Positions 34,825 through 43,826 of a stretch of DNA of 64,000 bases are shown here, piece by piece. The stretch comes from Streptomyces sp. NBC_00258 (lineage in GTDB: Bacteria > Actinomycetota > Actinomycetes > Streptomycetales > Streptomycetaceae). Where the stretch lies: contig NZ_CP108081.1 in the NCBI RefSeq assembly GCF_036182465.1, positions 2,108,001 to 2,172,000 of the forward strand, written 5' to 3'. Both the position numbers and the translations under genes were made by a program. Below the pieces are notes generated by a model. That model did no database searches. It was not told where the DNA came from and worked only from the letters and a program-made list of their open reading frames with translations. Position 1 is the first letter of the stretch. Every line of letters begins with the position of its first letter.

Positions 34825-36040
34825 GATACGCGGCTTCTCGCCCGCGATCCGGCTGCTCCTGGTCAACCAGCTGGGCGTCAACACCGGTTTCTATCTGCTC
34901 ATCCCCTATCTGGCCACGCATCTGGGCGAGGACCTGGGCATGTCGGCGGCGGTCGTCGGGATCGTGCTCGGGGTGCGCAACCTCAGCCAGCAGGGGCTGT
35001 TCCTCATCGGCGGATCGGCCGCGGACCGGCTCGGGGCACGCGGCGTGATCATCGCCGGGTGTGCGGTGCGTACCGTCGGCTTCGCGCTGTTCGCGCTCGG
35101 GGACGGGCTCGCGGTGCTGCTCGCCGCGTCCGTGCTGAGCGGACTCGCGGGGGCGTTGTTCAACCCGGCCGTGCGGGCCTATCTCTCGCAGGAGGCCGGT
35201 GAGCGCAAGGCCGAGGCGTTCGCGCTGTTCAACGTCTTCGCGACCACCGGTGCGCTGATCGGGCCGTTGCTCGGCAGTGTCCTGCTGCTGTTCGACTTCC
35301 GGGCCTCCGCGCTCACGGCCGCCGGGATCTTCGCGGTGCTGACCGTGGCGCAGGCGCTCGTGCTGCCGGCGCGGGCGGTGCCGAAGAGCACGGGCGGTGT
35401 GCTCGCGGACTGGCGTGAGGTGGTGGGCAACCGCGCGTTCCTGGCCTTCTCGCTCGCCATGGTCGGCATGTTCACCCTGGAGAACCAGCTGTATCTGCTG
35501 CTGCCCGACGGCGCCCGCCGGGCCACGGGCTGGGACGGCGCGGCCGGACTCGTCTTCCTGGTGGGCGCGCTCGCCAATCTCGCCCTGCAGATGCGCCTGA
35601 CCCGGGCTCTGAAGGACCGCGGGCATCAGGCAATCGGTGTGGGGCTCGCCCTCATGGGTCTGGCCTTCCTGCCGCCGATGCTGGTGTCGGGGGCCTCGCC
35701 GGAGGTGTGGCACGCCGTGCCCGTCCTCGTCGGTGTCCTGTTCCTCTACGTCGGCGTCATGGTCGCCCAGCCCTTCGTGATGGAGCTGATCCCCGGCTTC
35801 GGGCGGCCTGAGCTGACCGGCACGTACTTCGGGATCTTCTACATGGTGTCCGGGATCGCGGCGGCCGTGGGCAACACGGTCGTCGGCTGGGCCATGGACA
35901 CCGGTGATGAGCGGGGAGCTTCCTGGCTGCCGTGGGCCTGCTGCCTGGTCTTCGGCCTGGCGTCTGCGGGCGGGGTCACCTGGCTGCGTCGTCTCAAGGC
36001 GCTGCCCGAGCGTCCCGTGCCCGTGGGGGCGACGGCATGA
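34808..36040 (+). CDS. MFS transporter, probable metallophore exporter
   Basis: 410 aa from a GTG that overlaps the enolase end. Twelve hydrophobic helices, with the motif A equivalent GGSAADRLGARGVIIAG after helix 2 and a second NLALQMRLTRALKDRGH loop. It belongs to the drug/small-molecule efflux MFS. Its position between biosynthesis and uptake genes supports export of the pathway product. Translation is coupled to the neighbours. Confidence 0.9.
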   Translation: MKTLHEIRGFSPAIRLLLVNQLGVNTGFYLLIPYLATHLGEDLGMSAAVVGIVLGVRNLSQQGLFLIGGSAADRLGARGVIIAGCAVRTVGFALFALGDGLAVLLAASVLSGLAGALFNPAVRAYLSQEAGERKAEAFALFNVFATTGALIGPLLGSVLLLFDFRASALTAAGIFAVLTVAQALVLPARAVPKSTGGVLADWREVVGNRAFLAFSLAMVGMFTLENQLYLLLPDGARRATGWDGAAGLVFLVGALANLALQMRLTRALKDRGHQAIGVGLALMGLAFLPPMLVSGASPEVWHAVPVLVGVLFLYVGVMVAQPFVMELIPGFGRPELTGTYFGIFYMVSGIAAAVGNTVVGWAMDTGDERGASWLPWACCLVFGLASAGGVTWLRRLKALPERPVPVGATA

Positions 36041-36816
36041 CGAGCGGGAATCTGCTGACCGACAACCCTGAGCTGTACGAGGCCCGGTTCCCCGATCCCG
36101 ATCGGCTGGCCGGGCGGTGGGCCGAGGACTGCCTGCGGCGGTACGCGGCCGGTCCGAGGGTTCTCGACCTGGGCTGCGGCACCGGCCGGGACGCGGCCCA
36201 GCTGCACGCGTCCGGGCGGACGGTCGTCGGGGCCGACCTCTCCGAGGCGATGCTGGCGTACGCCCGCGAGCGACACCCCGGCCCGGAGTACGTGCGCGCC
36301 GATCTGAGGGACTTCTCGCTCGGCGTCTTCGACGCCGTGGTGTGTCTGGACAGTTCGCTGCTGTACTGCCACACCAACGACGATCTCGACGGCTTTCTCG
36401 CCTCCTGTCGCCGGAGCCTGGCACCCGGAGGCCTGCTCGTCGCCGAGATGCGCAACGGCGCCTACTTCCTCGGCCGCGACGACCTGTTGAACACACCGAA
36501 GGTCAACGCCTTTGCCTGGCAGGGGACTTCGTACCGGTCGACGACCACGCTGTACGTCGACCGCACCGCGCAACTCCTGCGGCGTACCCGCGCATGGACC
36601 GCCGACGACGGCTCGGCCCCCGTCGAACAGCGATCTGCCTGGCGGCTGCTCCTCCCGCTGGAGCTGCGTCACTTCCTCGCCTCCCACGGCTTCACCGTGC
36701 TCGCGCTGCACGACGGTCCGGGGCCGCGCACCGAACCGCCGTGGCAGGAGGGCGACCTGCCCGGGACCGCGGCAGAGGCCGACCGGCTGCACGTGGTGGC
36801 CCGGCTCGACGTCTGA
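36037..36816 (+). CDS. Class I SAM-dependent methyltransferase
   Basis: 259 aa, ATG overlapping the MFS stop (ATGA). SAM motif I RVLDLGCGTGRDAAQLH, acidic VVGADLSEAMLAYARE, post-I YVRADLRDF and motif IV VCLDSSLLYCH. The C-terminus has DGPGPRTEPPW. It likely N- or O-methylates the small-molecule product of the operon. It is distinct from the divergent methyltransferase at 29389-30135. Confidence 0.88.
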   Translation: MTSGNLLTDNPELYEARFPDPDRLAGRWAEDCLRRYAAGPRVLDLGCGTGRDAAQLHASGRTVVGADLSEAMLAYARERHPGPEYVRADLRDFSLGVFDAVVCLDSSLLYCHTNDDLDGFLASCRRSLAPGGLLVAEMRNGAYFLGRDDLLNTPKVNAFAWQGTSYRSTTTLYVDRTAQLLRRTRAWTADDGSAPVEQRSAWRLLLPLELRHFLASHGFTVLALHDGPGPRTEPPWQEGDLPGTAAEADRLHVVARLDV

Positions 36817-36875
36817 CCGCACCACGCCTCCCTGCCTCAACTGCTTCGTCCACCTCACACAGCAAGGACATCGTC

Positions 36876-38453
36876 ATGCATGAATACCCCGGCCTCCGTC
36901 GTAGAGGCTTCCTCGCCGCCGCCTCGGGTGCGGGCGCCCTCGCCCTCGTCGGCTGCGGCAGCTCGGACAACGGCTCGGGTGCGGGCGCGGACGGCGGGAA
37001 CGACGGGAAGCCCCGGCGCGGCGGGCGGCTCCGGGCCGCCTTCGCGGGCGGCGGTGCGAGCGAGACGCTCGATCCGCACCTGGCCAACCTGTTCGCCGAT
37101 GTGGCCCGCGCGAAGGCGCTCTTCGACAAGCTCGCCGACTACGGCGACGACCTCTCCGCCCAGCCGCGCCTGGCCTCCGGCTGGGAGCCGAACGCGGGCC
37201 TGGACCGCTGGAAGGTAACCCTGCGGAAGGCGGAATTCCACGACGGGAAGCCCGTCACCGCCGAGGACGTCCTGTTCAGCTACCGCCGTATCGCAGATCC
37301 CGAGAAGGCGTTCCGCGCAAAGGCCTCCCTCGAACCCATCGACCTGAAGGCGAGCCGGGCCGTCGACGAGCGGACCGTGGAGTTCGTCCTCAAGCGGCCG
37401 ACCGCCGAATTCCCCAATGTGCTGGCCGCGTTCGGCGCGTACATCGTGCCCGACGGGACGTCGGACACCGCCTTCGACAAGAAGCCGGTCGGCTCCGGGC
37501 CGTTCCGCTTCGCGTCGTTCGCACCGGGCCGCTCGGCGGTCTTCCGGCGCAACGACGCCTACTGGGACGGCGCCCCGCACCTCGACGAGCTGGAGTTCGT
37601 CGTCGCCAACGAGGAGTCCGCGCGGGTCAACTCGCTGCTCGGCGGACAGGTCGAGTACGCCCATGAGCTGAACCCGACGACCGCGCGCGCCCACGAGGGC
37701 AAGGGCCAGATCGAGATCGTGCGGCTGCGGAACAGCGCCATGCAGGCTTTCGCCATGAAGACGGACCGGGCGCCCTTCGACGACAAGAGGGTCCGGGAGG
37801 CGTTCTTCCTCATCGCCGACCGCCAGGAACTGATCGACGGCGCGCTGTCCGGGGCGGGCGCGGTCGGCAACGACCTGTTCGGCAAGGGGTACGAGTACTA
37901 CGCGGACGGCCTGCCGCAGCGCGAGCAAGACCTCGACCGGGCCCGTTCCCTCCTCAAGAAGGCGGGCGCGGAGAAGCTGAAGGTCACGCTGGACACGTCG
38001 GCGGTCGCGGCCGGATTCACCGAGGCGGCCGGCATCTTCCGCGACCAGGCCGCCAAGGCCGGTGTCACCGTCGAGGTGAAGATGGGCAGCAAGGACTCGT
38101 ACTGGGCGGACATCCTCGACTCCGGAACCCTGTGCTGCTACCGCTCGGGCGCGATGCCCATCGAGTCGCACATCTCGCAGCGGCTGCTCACCGACTCCAC
38201 CACCAACGCCACCAAGTGGCACCACAAGGACTTCGACGCGCTCTACCACCAGGCGCAGTCCACGAAGGACGAGACCGAACGCGCCGCCGTGTTCGGCCGG
38301 ATGCAGCGCCGCCTGTATGCGGAGGGCGGATTCCTGGTGTGGGGGTTCGCCGACTGGATCATCGGAACGGCCCGCACGGTCAAGGGAGTTGAGCGGAAGG
38401 CGCCCGCGAACACGCTCGACTGGGCGCGGTTCGACAAGGTCTGGCTGGCGTGA
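36876..38453 (+). CDS. Extracellular solute-binding lipoprotein, family 5 (peptide/nickel type)
   Basis: 525 aa from an ATG with AAGGA upstream. The signal contains a twin-arginine-like RRRGFLAA and a lipobox LALVGC (C27), followed by a Ser/Gly/Asp linker. SBP_bac_5 features: GGRLRAAF, ETLDPHLANLFADVARAKALFDKL (in parts), DGKPVTAEDVLFSYRRI, and a long C-terminal lobe. Family 5 proteins bind peptides, opines or metal chelates, so this one may capture the metal-loaded metallophore. First of four importer genes, 59 bp after the methyltransferase. Confidence 0.92.
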   Translation: MHEYPGLRRRGFLAAASGAGALALVGCGSSDNGSGAGADGGNDGKPRRGGRLRAAFAGGGASETLDPHLANLFADVARAKALFDKLADYGDDLSAQPRLASGWEPNAGLDRWKVTLRKAEFHDGKPVTAEDVLFSYRRIADPEKAFRAKASLEPIDLKASRAVDERTVEFVLKRPTAEFPNVLAAFGAYIVPDGTSDTAFDKKPVGSGPFRFASFAPGRSAVFRRNDAYWDGAPHLDELEFVVANEESARVNSLLGGQVEYAHELNPTTARAHEGKGQIEIVRLRNSAMQAFAMKTDRAPFDDKRVREAFFLIADRQELIDGALSGAGAVGNDLFGKGYEYYADGLPQREQDLDRARSLLKKAGAEKLKVTLDTSAVAAGFTEAAGIFRDQAAKAGVTVEVKMGSKDSYWADILDSGTLCCYRSGAMPIESHISQRLLTDSTTNATKWHHKDFDALYHQAQSTKDETERAAVFGRMQRRLYAEGGFLVWGFADWIIGTARTVKGVERKAPANTLDWARFDKVWLA

Positions 38454-39403
38454 GCGGACTGGGCTCGTGGGCCGCCCGTCGGCTGCTGCTCGGTGGCGCG
38501 CAGACCGTGGCCGTGGTGGTGCTGGTCTTCGCGCTCACCGAGGCGCTGCCGGGCGACGCGGCGGTGGCCCTCGCCGGGGACCAGCCGGATCCGGCGCGGA
38601 TCGCCGCCATCCGCGAGGCGCTGGACCTGGACCGTCCCGCGTACGAACGGCTCGCCGACTGGGCGACCGGCCTGCTGCACGCGGACTTCGGGAACTCCCT
38701 GACGTCCGGGCGGCCCGTCTCCTCGTACATCTCCGACGCCTTCGGTCCCACCCTGCTCCTCGCCGGGCTCACGGTCGCGTTGCTGGTGCCGGTCGGGGTC
38801 GGGCTCGGGGTGCTGGCCGCGCGGTTCGAGGGGCGGTTCGTGGACCGGCTGGTCAGTTCCGTGACGCTCGGGGTGTACGCGGTGCCGGAGTTCGCGTTCG
38901 GGGTGCTGCTGGTGACGGTGTTCGCGCTGCGGCTCGGCTGGCTGCCGCCGACGGCGGTCGGCTATGGCACGGATCTGCTCGGGCATCCGGCCGCGCTCGT
39001 ACTGCCGGTGCTCGTCCTGCTGTCCCGGCCGGTGTGCTCGCTGTCCCGGCTGGTGCGCGCCGGGATGATCGACGCGCTCGCCTCGCCGTACGTCGCGCAG
39101 GCCCGCCGTTACGGGATCCCGGGCACCCGGGTGCGGTACGCGCACGCGTTGCCCAACGCGATCGCGCCCGCCGCCCAGCAACTCGCCCGCACCGTCGACT
39201 GGTTGTTGTGCGGGGTCATCGTCGTGGAGGCGCTGTTCGTGATTCCCGGACTGGGGACCGTACTGATGAACGCCGTCGCCGAACGGGATGTACCGGTGGT
39301 GCAGGGGCTCGCGGTGATCTTCGGAGTGATCACCGTCGTGCTGAACCTGGGGGCCGATCTCGTCGCCCACCGGTTCGCGCCGCGGGCGGAGGTGGCCGCG
39401 TGA
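38450..39403 (+). CDS. ABC transporter permease (DppB/NikB type)
   Basis: 317 aa, GTG overlapping the binding-protein stop. Six transmembrane helices: N-terminal RRLLLGGAQTVAVVVLVFAL, the DppB-type LPGDAAVALAG and LDLDRPAYERLADWATGLLHADFGNS extracytoplasmic stretch (in parts), and the EAA-loop ARRYGIPGTRVRYAHALPNAIAP. It forms half of the import channel. Coupled to the next permease by a 4-nt overlap. Confidence 0.93.
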   Translation: MSGLGSWAARRLLLGGAQTVAVVVLVFALTEALPGDAAVALAGDQPDPARIAAIREALDLDRPAYERLADWATGLLHADFGNSLTSGRPVSSYISDAFGPTLLLAGLTVALLVPVGVGLGVLAARFEGRFVDRLVSSVTLGVYAVPEFAFGVLLVTVFALRLGWLPPTAVGYGTDLLGHPAALVLPVLVLLSRPVCSLSRLVRAGMIDALASPYVAQARRYGIPGTRVRYAHALPNAIAPAAQQLARTVDWLLCGVIVVEALFVIPGLGTVLMNAVAERDVPVVQGLAVIFGVITVVLNLGADLVAHRFAPRAEVAA

Positions 39404-40257
39404 GGAGACGGGCGAAGTGGCTGCCGTCGGGGCGCTTCGCGCTCGGGGCCGCCCTGGTGTGCGTACCGCTGGTACTCGCCCTGTTCGGGCCGCTGTTCGC
39501 GGGTCAACCCGGGCCGCGGGCCGTCTCCTTCACGCTCGGCGACGGGCACTGGCTCGGCACGGACTTCGTGGGGCGTGACGTGTGGCGGCAGGTGCTGTTC
39601 GGCGGCCGGCCCGTGGTGGTCGTCGCCCTCGCGGCCACGACGCTGGCCTATCTGGTGGCGCTGCCGGTCGGGCTGATCAGCGCGCTCACCCACCGGACCT
39701 GGTTGGAAGAGGTGCTGATGAGGCCGCTGGACGTGCTCCTCGCCGTGCCGTCGCTGCTGATGATCCTGCTGGTCGCGTCGGTGTTCTCGCCCGGCGCGGC
39801 GGGTCTCGCCCTGCTGGTGGCGCTCGTCAACATCCCGGACGCGGCACGCATCGTGCGCGCCGCCGCGGCGGACGTGGCCTCGCGTCCGACGGTGGAGGCG
39901 CTGCGGATGCAGGGCGAGTCGTGGTGGCGCATCGCCGTCGGCCATGTCGGCCGGTCGATCCTGCGGCCGCTCGCCGCCGACGCGGGCGTGCGGCTGACGG
40001 GTGTCCTCTATCTGGTGGCCACGGCCGCCTTCCTGGGCATCGGGGTGGCCCCGGACGCGGCCGACTGGGCGGTGATGGTGGACCGCAACCGTACGGGTCT
40101 GTTCGTGCAGCCGTGGGCCGTGGTGGTCCCGGCGCTGCTGATCGTGGCACTGACGATGGGCTGCAATCTGCTCTTCGACGCGCTGCTCAGGACTGAACGG
40201 GATGTCGCCCACGACGCCGTTGCTGCTCGTGACCATGTGAAGGAGCCCCGCCCGTGA
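39400..40257 (+). CDS. ABC transporter permease (DppC/NikC type)
   Basis: 285 aa, GTG overlapping the previous stop. Six helices, with the typical LGTDFVGRDVWRQVLFGGRP segment before helix 2, the LPVGLISALTHRTWLEEVLMRPLDVLLAVPS (in parts) region, and the EAA loop ALRMQGESWWRIAVGHVGRSILRP. Partner of the previous permease. GTGA overlap with the ATPase gene. Confidence 0.93.
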   Translation: MRRRAKWLPSGRFALGAALVCVPLVLALFGPLFAGQPGPRAVSFTLGDGHWLGTDFVGRDVWRQVLFGGRPVVVVALAATTLAYLVALPVGLISALTHRTWLEEVLMRPLDVLLAVPSLLMILLVASVFSPGAAGLALLVALVNIPDAARIVRAAAADVASRPTVEALRMQGESWWRIAVGHVGRSILRPLAADAGVRLTGVLYLVATAAFLGIGVAPDAADWAVMVDRNRTGLFVQPWAVVVPALLIVALTMGCNLLFDALLRTERDVAHDAVAARDHVKEPRP

Positions 40258-41786
40258 GCGAGTCGACCGCGGTGGCGGAGATCGAGGAGCTGACCGTCGA
40301 GGTCGGTGGGCGGCGCATCGTCGACGGGGTGAGCCTGCGGGTTCTGCCGGGGAGGGTGACCGCGCTGGTGGGTGCCTCCGGCAGCGGGAAGACGACGACA
40401 GGGCGTGCGCTGCTGGGCGAGTTCCCGTCGGGCGCGCGGGTCACCGGCTCCGTACGGGTGGACGAGGCACTGGTCGGCTACGTCCCGCAGCATCCGGCGG
40501 CGGTGCTCAACCCCGCGCGGCGGATCGGTGCGCTGCTGTACGACATCGCGCGGGGCCAGGTGCGCGAACTGCCTCGACGTGCCCGTCGTGCCGCGGCGCG
40601 GGAGCACGTCCTGAACGCCTTGGAGATGGCACAACTTCCGGATGGATCACAGCTGTTGAGGCGCTTTCCGCATCAGCTCTCGGGTGGCCAGCAGCAGCGC
40701 GTCGTCCTCGCTCAGGCCCTGCTCCTCGGCGCGCGGGTCGTCGTAGCGGACGAGCCCACCACCGGGCAGGACGCGCTGACGAAGCGACGCGTGGTCGACG
40801 AACTGGCGGCGGTCGCCGCGCGGGGTATCGGCGTCGTCCTGCTCAGCCACGACCTGGAGACCGTACGCGCGCTCGCCGACGAGGTACTGGTCATGCGGGA
40901 CGGCCGGGTCGTCGAGTCCGGGCCGACGGAGCGGGTATGGCTCGCGCCCTCGCATCCATGGACGCGTGAACTCCTCGCGGAACAGCCGACGTTGAGAAGC
41001 GATACACCGGCAACGTCGGACTCGTGCACCGTGCTTCAGGTCCGCGATCTCCGTGCCCGGCACGGCGACGTCGAGGTGCTGCATACGCCGGAACTCGCCC
41101 TGCGCTCCAGCGAGTGCCTCGCCGTCCTCGGCCGCTCCGGCAGCGGAAAGACGACACTCGCCCGCTGCATGGCCGGACTCCATCGCAGGTACGAGGGCGA
41201 GGTACTGCTCGACGGGGTGGTACTGCCACCGAGCCTGCGCGATCGTGCGCGCGGTCAACTGGCCGCCGTGCAGTACGTGTTCCAGGACGCGCGCGCCTCC
41301 TTCGACGAACGCCGGCCGGTGCTCGACCAGGTGGCCCGTACGGCGGTACGGCTGCGTGGGGTGCCCCCTCGGGAGGCCCTGGCCGAGGCGTCGAAGGTCC
41401 TCAACAGCCTTGGCCTGGCTGACGAGTTGGCGGACCGCTCACCCGCCCGGCTCTCAGGTGGCGAACTCCAACGGGCGGCACTGGCCCGGGCCCTGCTCGC
41501 CCGGCCGCGGGTCCTGGTGTGCGACGAGATCACCTCCGGGCTCGACACGGTCACCCGCCGGGGCATCCTCGACCTGCTCGCCGGGCTGCTGCGGGACCGC
41601 GGCGACCTGTCCCTCGTACTGATCACACACGACCTGGACACCGCCCGACTCGCTTCCCGAATCGCGGTGTTGGACGCCGGGGAGGTGGTCGAGCAGGGCC
41701 CGGCCGAGGACGTGCTGACAGCACCGGCACATCCGTTCACCGTGTCCTTGGTGGAGACTTCGGGCCGTTCGAGAGTACGGCGGTGA
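40254..41786 (+). CDS. Double ABC ATPase (DppD-DppF type) of the importer
   Basis: 510 aa, GTG overlapping the permease stop. Two complete nucleotide-binding domains in tandem. The first has Walker A GASGSGKTT, signature LSGGQQQR and Walker B VVVADEPT; the second has GRSGSGKTT, LSGGELQR and VLVCDEIT. Most peptide/nickel importers use two separate ATPases, and the fused form is a known variant. This ends the operon that starts at 30451. No clear hairpin follows at once; an inverted repeat is 200 bp on. Confidence 0.93.
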   Translation: MSESTAVAEIEELTVEVGGRRIVDGVSLRVLPGRVTALVGASGSGKTTTGRALLGEFPSGARVTGSVRVDEALVGYVPQHPAAVLNPARRIGALLYDIARGQVRELPRRARRAAAREHVLNALEMAQLPDGSQLLRRFPHQLSGGQQQRVVLAQALLLGARVVVADEPTTGQDALTKRRVVDELAAVAARGIGVVLLSHDLETVRALADEVLVMRDGRVVESGPTERVWLAPSHPWTRELLAEQPTLRSDTPATSDSCTVLQVRDLRARHGDVEVLHTPELALRSSECLAVLGRSGSGKTTLARCMAGLHRRYEGEVLLDGVVLPPSLRDRARGQLAAVQYVFQDARASFDERRPVLDQVARTAVRLRGVPPREALAEASKVLNSLGLADELADRSPARLSGGELQRAALARALLARPRVLVCDEITSGLDTVTRRGILDLLAGLLRDRGDLSLVLITHDLDTARLASRIAVLDAGEVVEQGPAEDVLTAPAHPFTVSLVETSGRSRVRR

Positions 41787-41824
41787 CCGGGCGGATCCTG
41801 TGCGCCGTGAAGTCGCCGGGCGTC

Positions 41825-41977
41825 AGCGCGGTCGGTGAGGGGGCAGTCGTCCTCGGTCAGCGCGGAGGCGACGATGTCGGAGGCGGCGATATCAGGGGCG
41901 ACGTACCGGCGGCCGGCGGCGACGTCGCGGATGATCTCCGCCAGTCTGGCCGCGGCGGTGGTCTTCGGTAACGCCGT
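41825..41977 (-). pseudogene. LuxR/NarL-type response-regulator fragment
   Basis: Reading the minus strand from 41977 gives LPKTTAAARLAEIIRDVAAG followed by RRYVAPDIAASDIVASALT and EDDCPLTDR. This matches the end of a NarL-family receiver (conserved Lys, then the RxxAxGxRYVxPxLAA linker) up to the xPLTxRE start of the HTH. A stop codon lies directly upstream and the HTH is missing, replaced by sequence antisense to the ABC ATPase end. The operon's right border therefore appears to cut an older regulator gene. Confidence 0.6.
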
Positions 41978-41984
41978 TCAGCAG

Positions 41985-42005
41985 GTGACGTCCGGCCGAC
42001 GTCAC
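41985..42005. terminator. 8-5-8 inverted repeat downstream of the metallophore operon
   Basis: Arms GTGACGTC (41985-41992) and GACGTCAC (41998-42005) around CGGCC. It could end transcription of the operon or be an operator; no gene starts nearby. Confidence 0.4.
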
Positions 42006-42291
42006 CCCGGGTCCCGGTCGGCCGGGGGGACTGGTGCGTGCACGTTGGCACCGCGCTCTCGCCGCGTCAACGGTCCTTTCCGTTGTACCGCAGAAATACG
42101 ACGGGCGCCGTTTCAGCAATTCACTGGGGGGTCGGGGATTCATTGGTGAGCTGTCGCGTGAGGGGCCGCACGGCCATGGGCGGACCGGCCGGGGCGGGGA
42201 AACCGCGTCGCCGTCGGGCGGACCGTACCGCTATCGTTCGATCTCCTGACCAGCCGTTTCAGCGGCTTCCCACATTCGGAGAGCAGCGCTC

Positions 42292-42645
42292 ATGACCAGT
42301 CGGCACGCGACGACGACCCTCTGGCGCCCGGTCGGCCCCAAAGAGCTGGATCTGGTCAGGGAACTGAAGTGGCGCGCCTGGCCGCCGCGTCTCCCCGAGC
42401 AGCCGATCTTCTACCCGGTCCTCAACGAGGACTACGCGGTCAGGATCGCGCGGGACTGGAACGTGAAACACGATGGCGCCGGGTTCGTCACGCGATTCGA
42501 GGTCGAGTCGGAGTTCCTGCGCCGGTATCCCGTCCAGCAGGCCGGTGGACGGACGATCCTCGAGTTGTGGGTTCCGGCCGAAGAGCTGGACGACTTCAAT
42601 GCCCACATCGTGGGAGAGATCCAGCTCGTCCACGAGTTCCGCTGA
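42292..42645 (+). CDS. Small hypothetical protein
   Basis: 117 aa from an ATG with GGAGAG upstream. Compact, mixed alpha/beta, and rich in Trp, Arg and Pro at the start: TLWRPVGPKELDLVRELKWRAWPPRLPEQPIFYPVL (in parts), then GFVTRFEVESEFLRRYPVQQAG and a C-terminal LWVPAEELDDFNAHIVG. It looks like the small streptomycete protein family sometimes annotated as ADP-ribosylation/crystallin J1, which is not functionally proven. No signal peptide. Confidence 0.75.
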   Translation: MTSRHATTTLWRPVGPKELDLVRELKWRAWPPRLPEQPIFYPVLNEDYAVRIARDWNVKHDGAGFVTRFEVESEFLRRYPVQQAGGRTILELWVPAEELDDFNAHIVGEIQLVHEFR

Positions 42646-42832
42646 GAGACACGGGGAAGACACAGGAGGCGGCACGGGAGGGGACGCACGTCTTCCGGCC
42701 GTACACACGAGCCCGATCCGCTGTTCTTGGCCCTTGTCCCCGGCACTTGGCCGGATCCCGTCCGGCGGCCGGGGCGGCGGCTCTACGTTGTGTGGTGAGA
42801 CTTGCGACGGCGCGTGCTGAGGAGGCTGTTCG

Positions 42833-43645
42833 GTGACTCACGATTCGTCCGCACCCGCGGGCCAGCGGTCGAAGATCGACACATCGGTGCCGCATTCGGC
42901 CCGGATCTGGAACTACTGGCTGGGCGGGAAGGACAACTACCCCGTCGACCATCAGGTGGGCGACGCGTTCCGTGAGTTCTTCCCGGGCATCGAGGAACTC
43001 GCCCGGGGTTCCCGGGCCTTCCTCGGCCGGGCCGTTCGTCATCTGGCGGGCGAAGCGGGTGTCCGGCAGTTCCTGGACGTCGGCACCGGACTCCCCACCG
43101 TGGACAACACGCATCAGATAGCCCAGCGCGTGGCCCCCGAGGCACGCATCGTCTACGTCGACAACGACCCGCTGGTGCTGGCGCACGCCCGGGCGCTGCT
43201 GACCAGCACCCCGCAGGGGGTGACCGACTACATCGACGCGGATCTGCACGATCCCGACGCGATCCTGCGGCAGGCGGCCACGACGCTGGATCTGACCCGT
43301 CCGGTGGCGCTCACCCTGATGCAGGTCAGCGGGCACATCGCCGACTACGACGAGGCGCGTTCCATCGTGACCACGCTGATGGAGGCCCTGCCGTCCGGCA
43401 GCTTCCTGGCGTTCAACGACAGCGTGGACACCCACAAGGCCAACGCCGAGGCCACCCGGCGCTACAACGAGAGCGGCGCCGCCCCGTACTTCCTCCGCAG
43501 CCCGGAACAACTGGCCGGCTTCTTCGAGGGCCTGGAGCTGCTGGACCCGGGTGTGGTCCCGCTCGCGGAGTGGCGGCCCGACCCGGGCGCCGCCGCGATC
43601 CCGTCCGAGGTGATCGCCCTCGGCGGTGTCGGCCGCAAGCCGTGA
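42833..43645 (+). CDS. SAM-dependent methyltransferase, DUF574 family
   Basis: 270 aa from a GTG with GAGG upstream. Same architecture as the protein at 18069-18878: TSVPHSARIWNYWLGGKDNY, SAM motif LDVGTGLPTVDNTHQIAQ, YVDNDPLVLAHARALLTSTP, then DYIDADLHDPD. The two differ mainly in the C-terminal third, so they probably modify different substrates. No operon partner; the DUF4142 gene begins 180 bp on. Confidence 0.92.
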   Translation: MTHDSSAPAGQRSKIDTSVPHSARIWNYWLGGKDNYPVDHQVGDAFREFFPGIEELARGSRAFLGRAVRHLAGEAGVRQFLDVGTGLPTVDNTHQIAQRVAPEARIVYVDNDPLVLAHARALLTSTPQGVTDYIDADLHDPDAILRQAATTLDLTRPVALTLMQVSGHIADYDEARSIVTTLMEALPSGSFLAFNDSVDTHKANAEATRRYNESGAAPYFLRSPEQLAGFFEGLELLDPGVVPLAEWRPDPGAAAIPSEVIALGGVGRKP

Positions 43646-43826
43646 TCCGCTGCCTGTAAAGGTCCGGCCGGTCCCAGGGCCGTCCTCCATGGCTCAGTCT
43701 TTGCCCGGGCCAAAGGATCTCCTGAACCGGCGCAGCCGTACTCCCCGGCATCTGCACCGCCACCGCGGGGCGAAAGCAGCGTTCCCGGAGCACTCCACTT
43801 CGGGGACGGATGGGCCAGGAGGAGCC

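Larger units (their letters stand above)
41787..42291. other. 505-bp gap with a decayed response-regulator fragment
   Basis: No intact gene. The first 190 bp hold a minus-strand LuxR-type response-regulator remnant (41825-41977). An 8-5-8 inverted repeat follows (41985-42005). The last 280 bp contain nothing I recognise except the GGAGAG ribosome site of the next gene. Confidence 0.65.
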
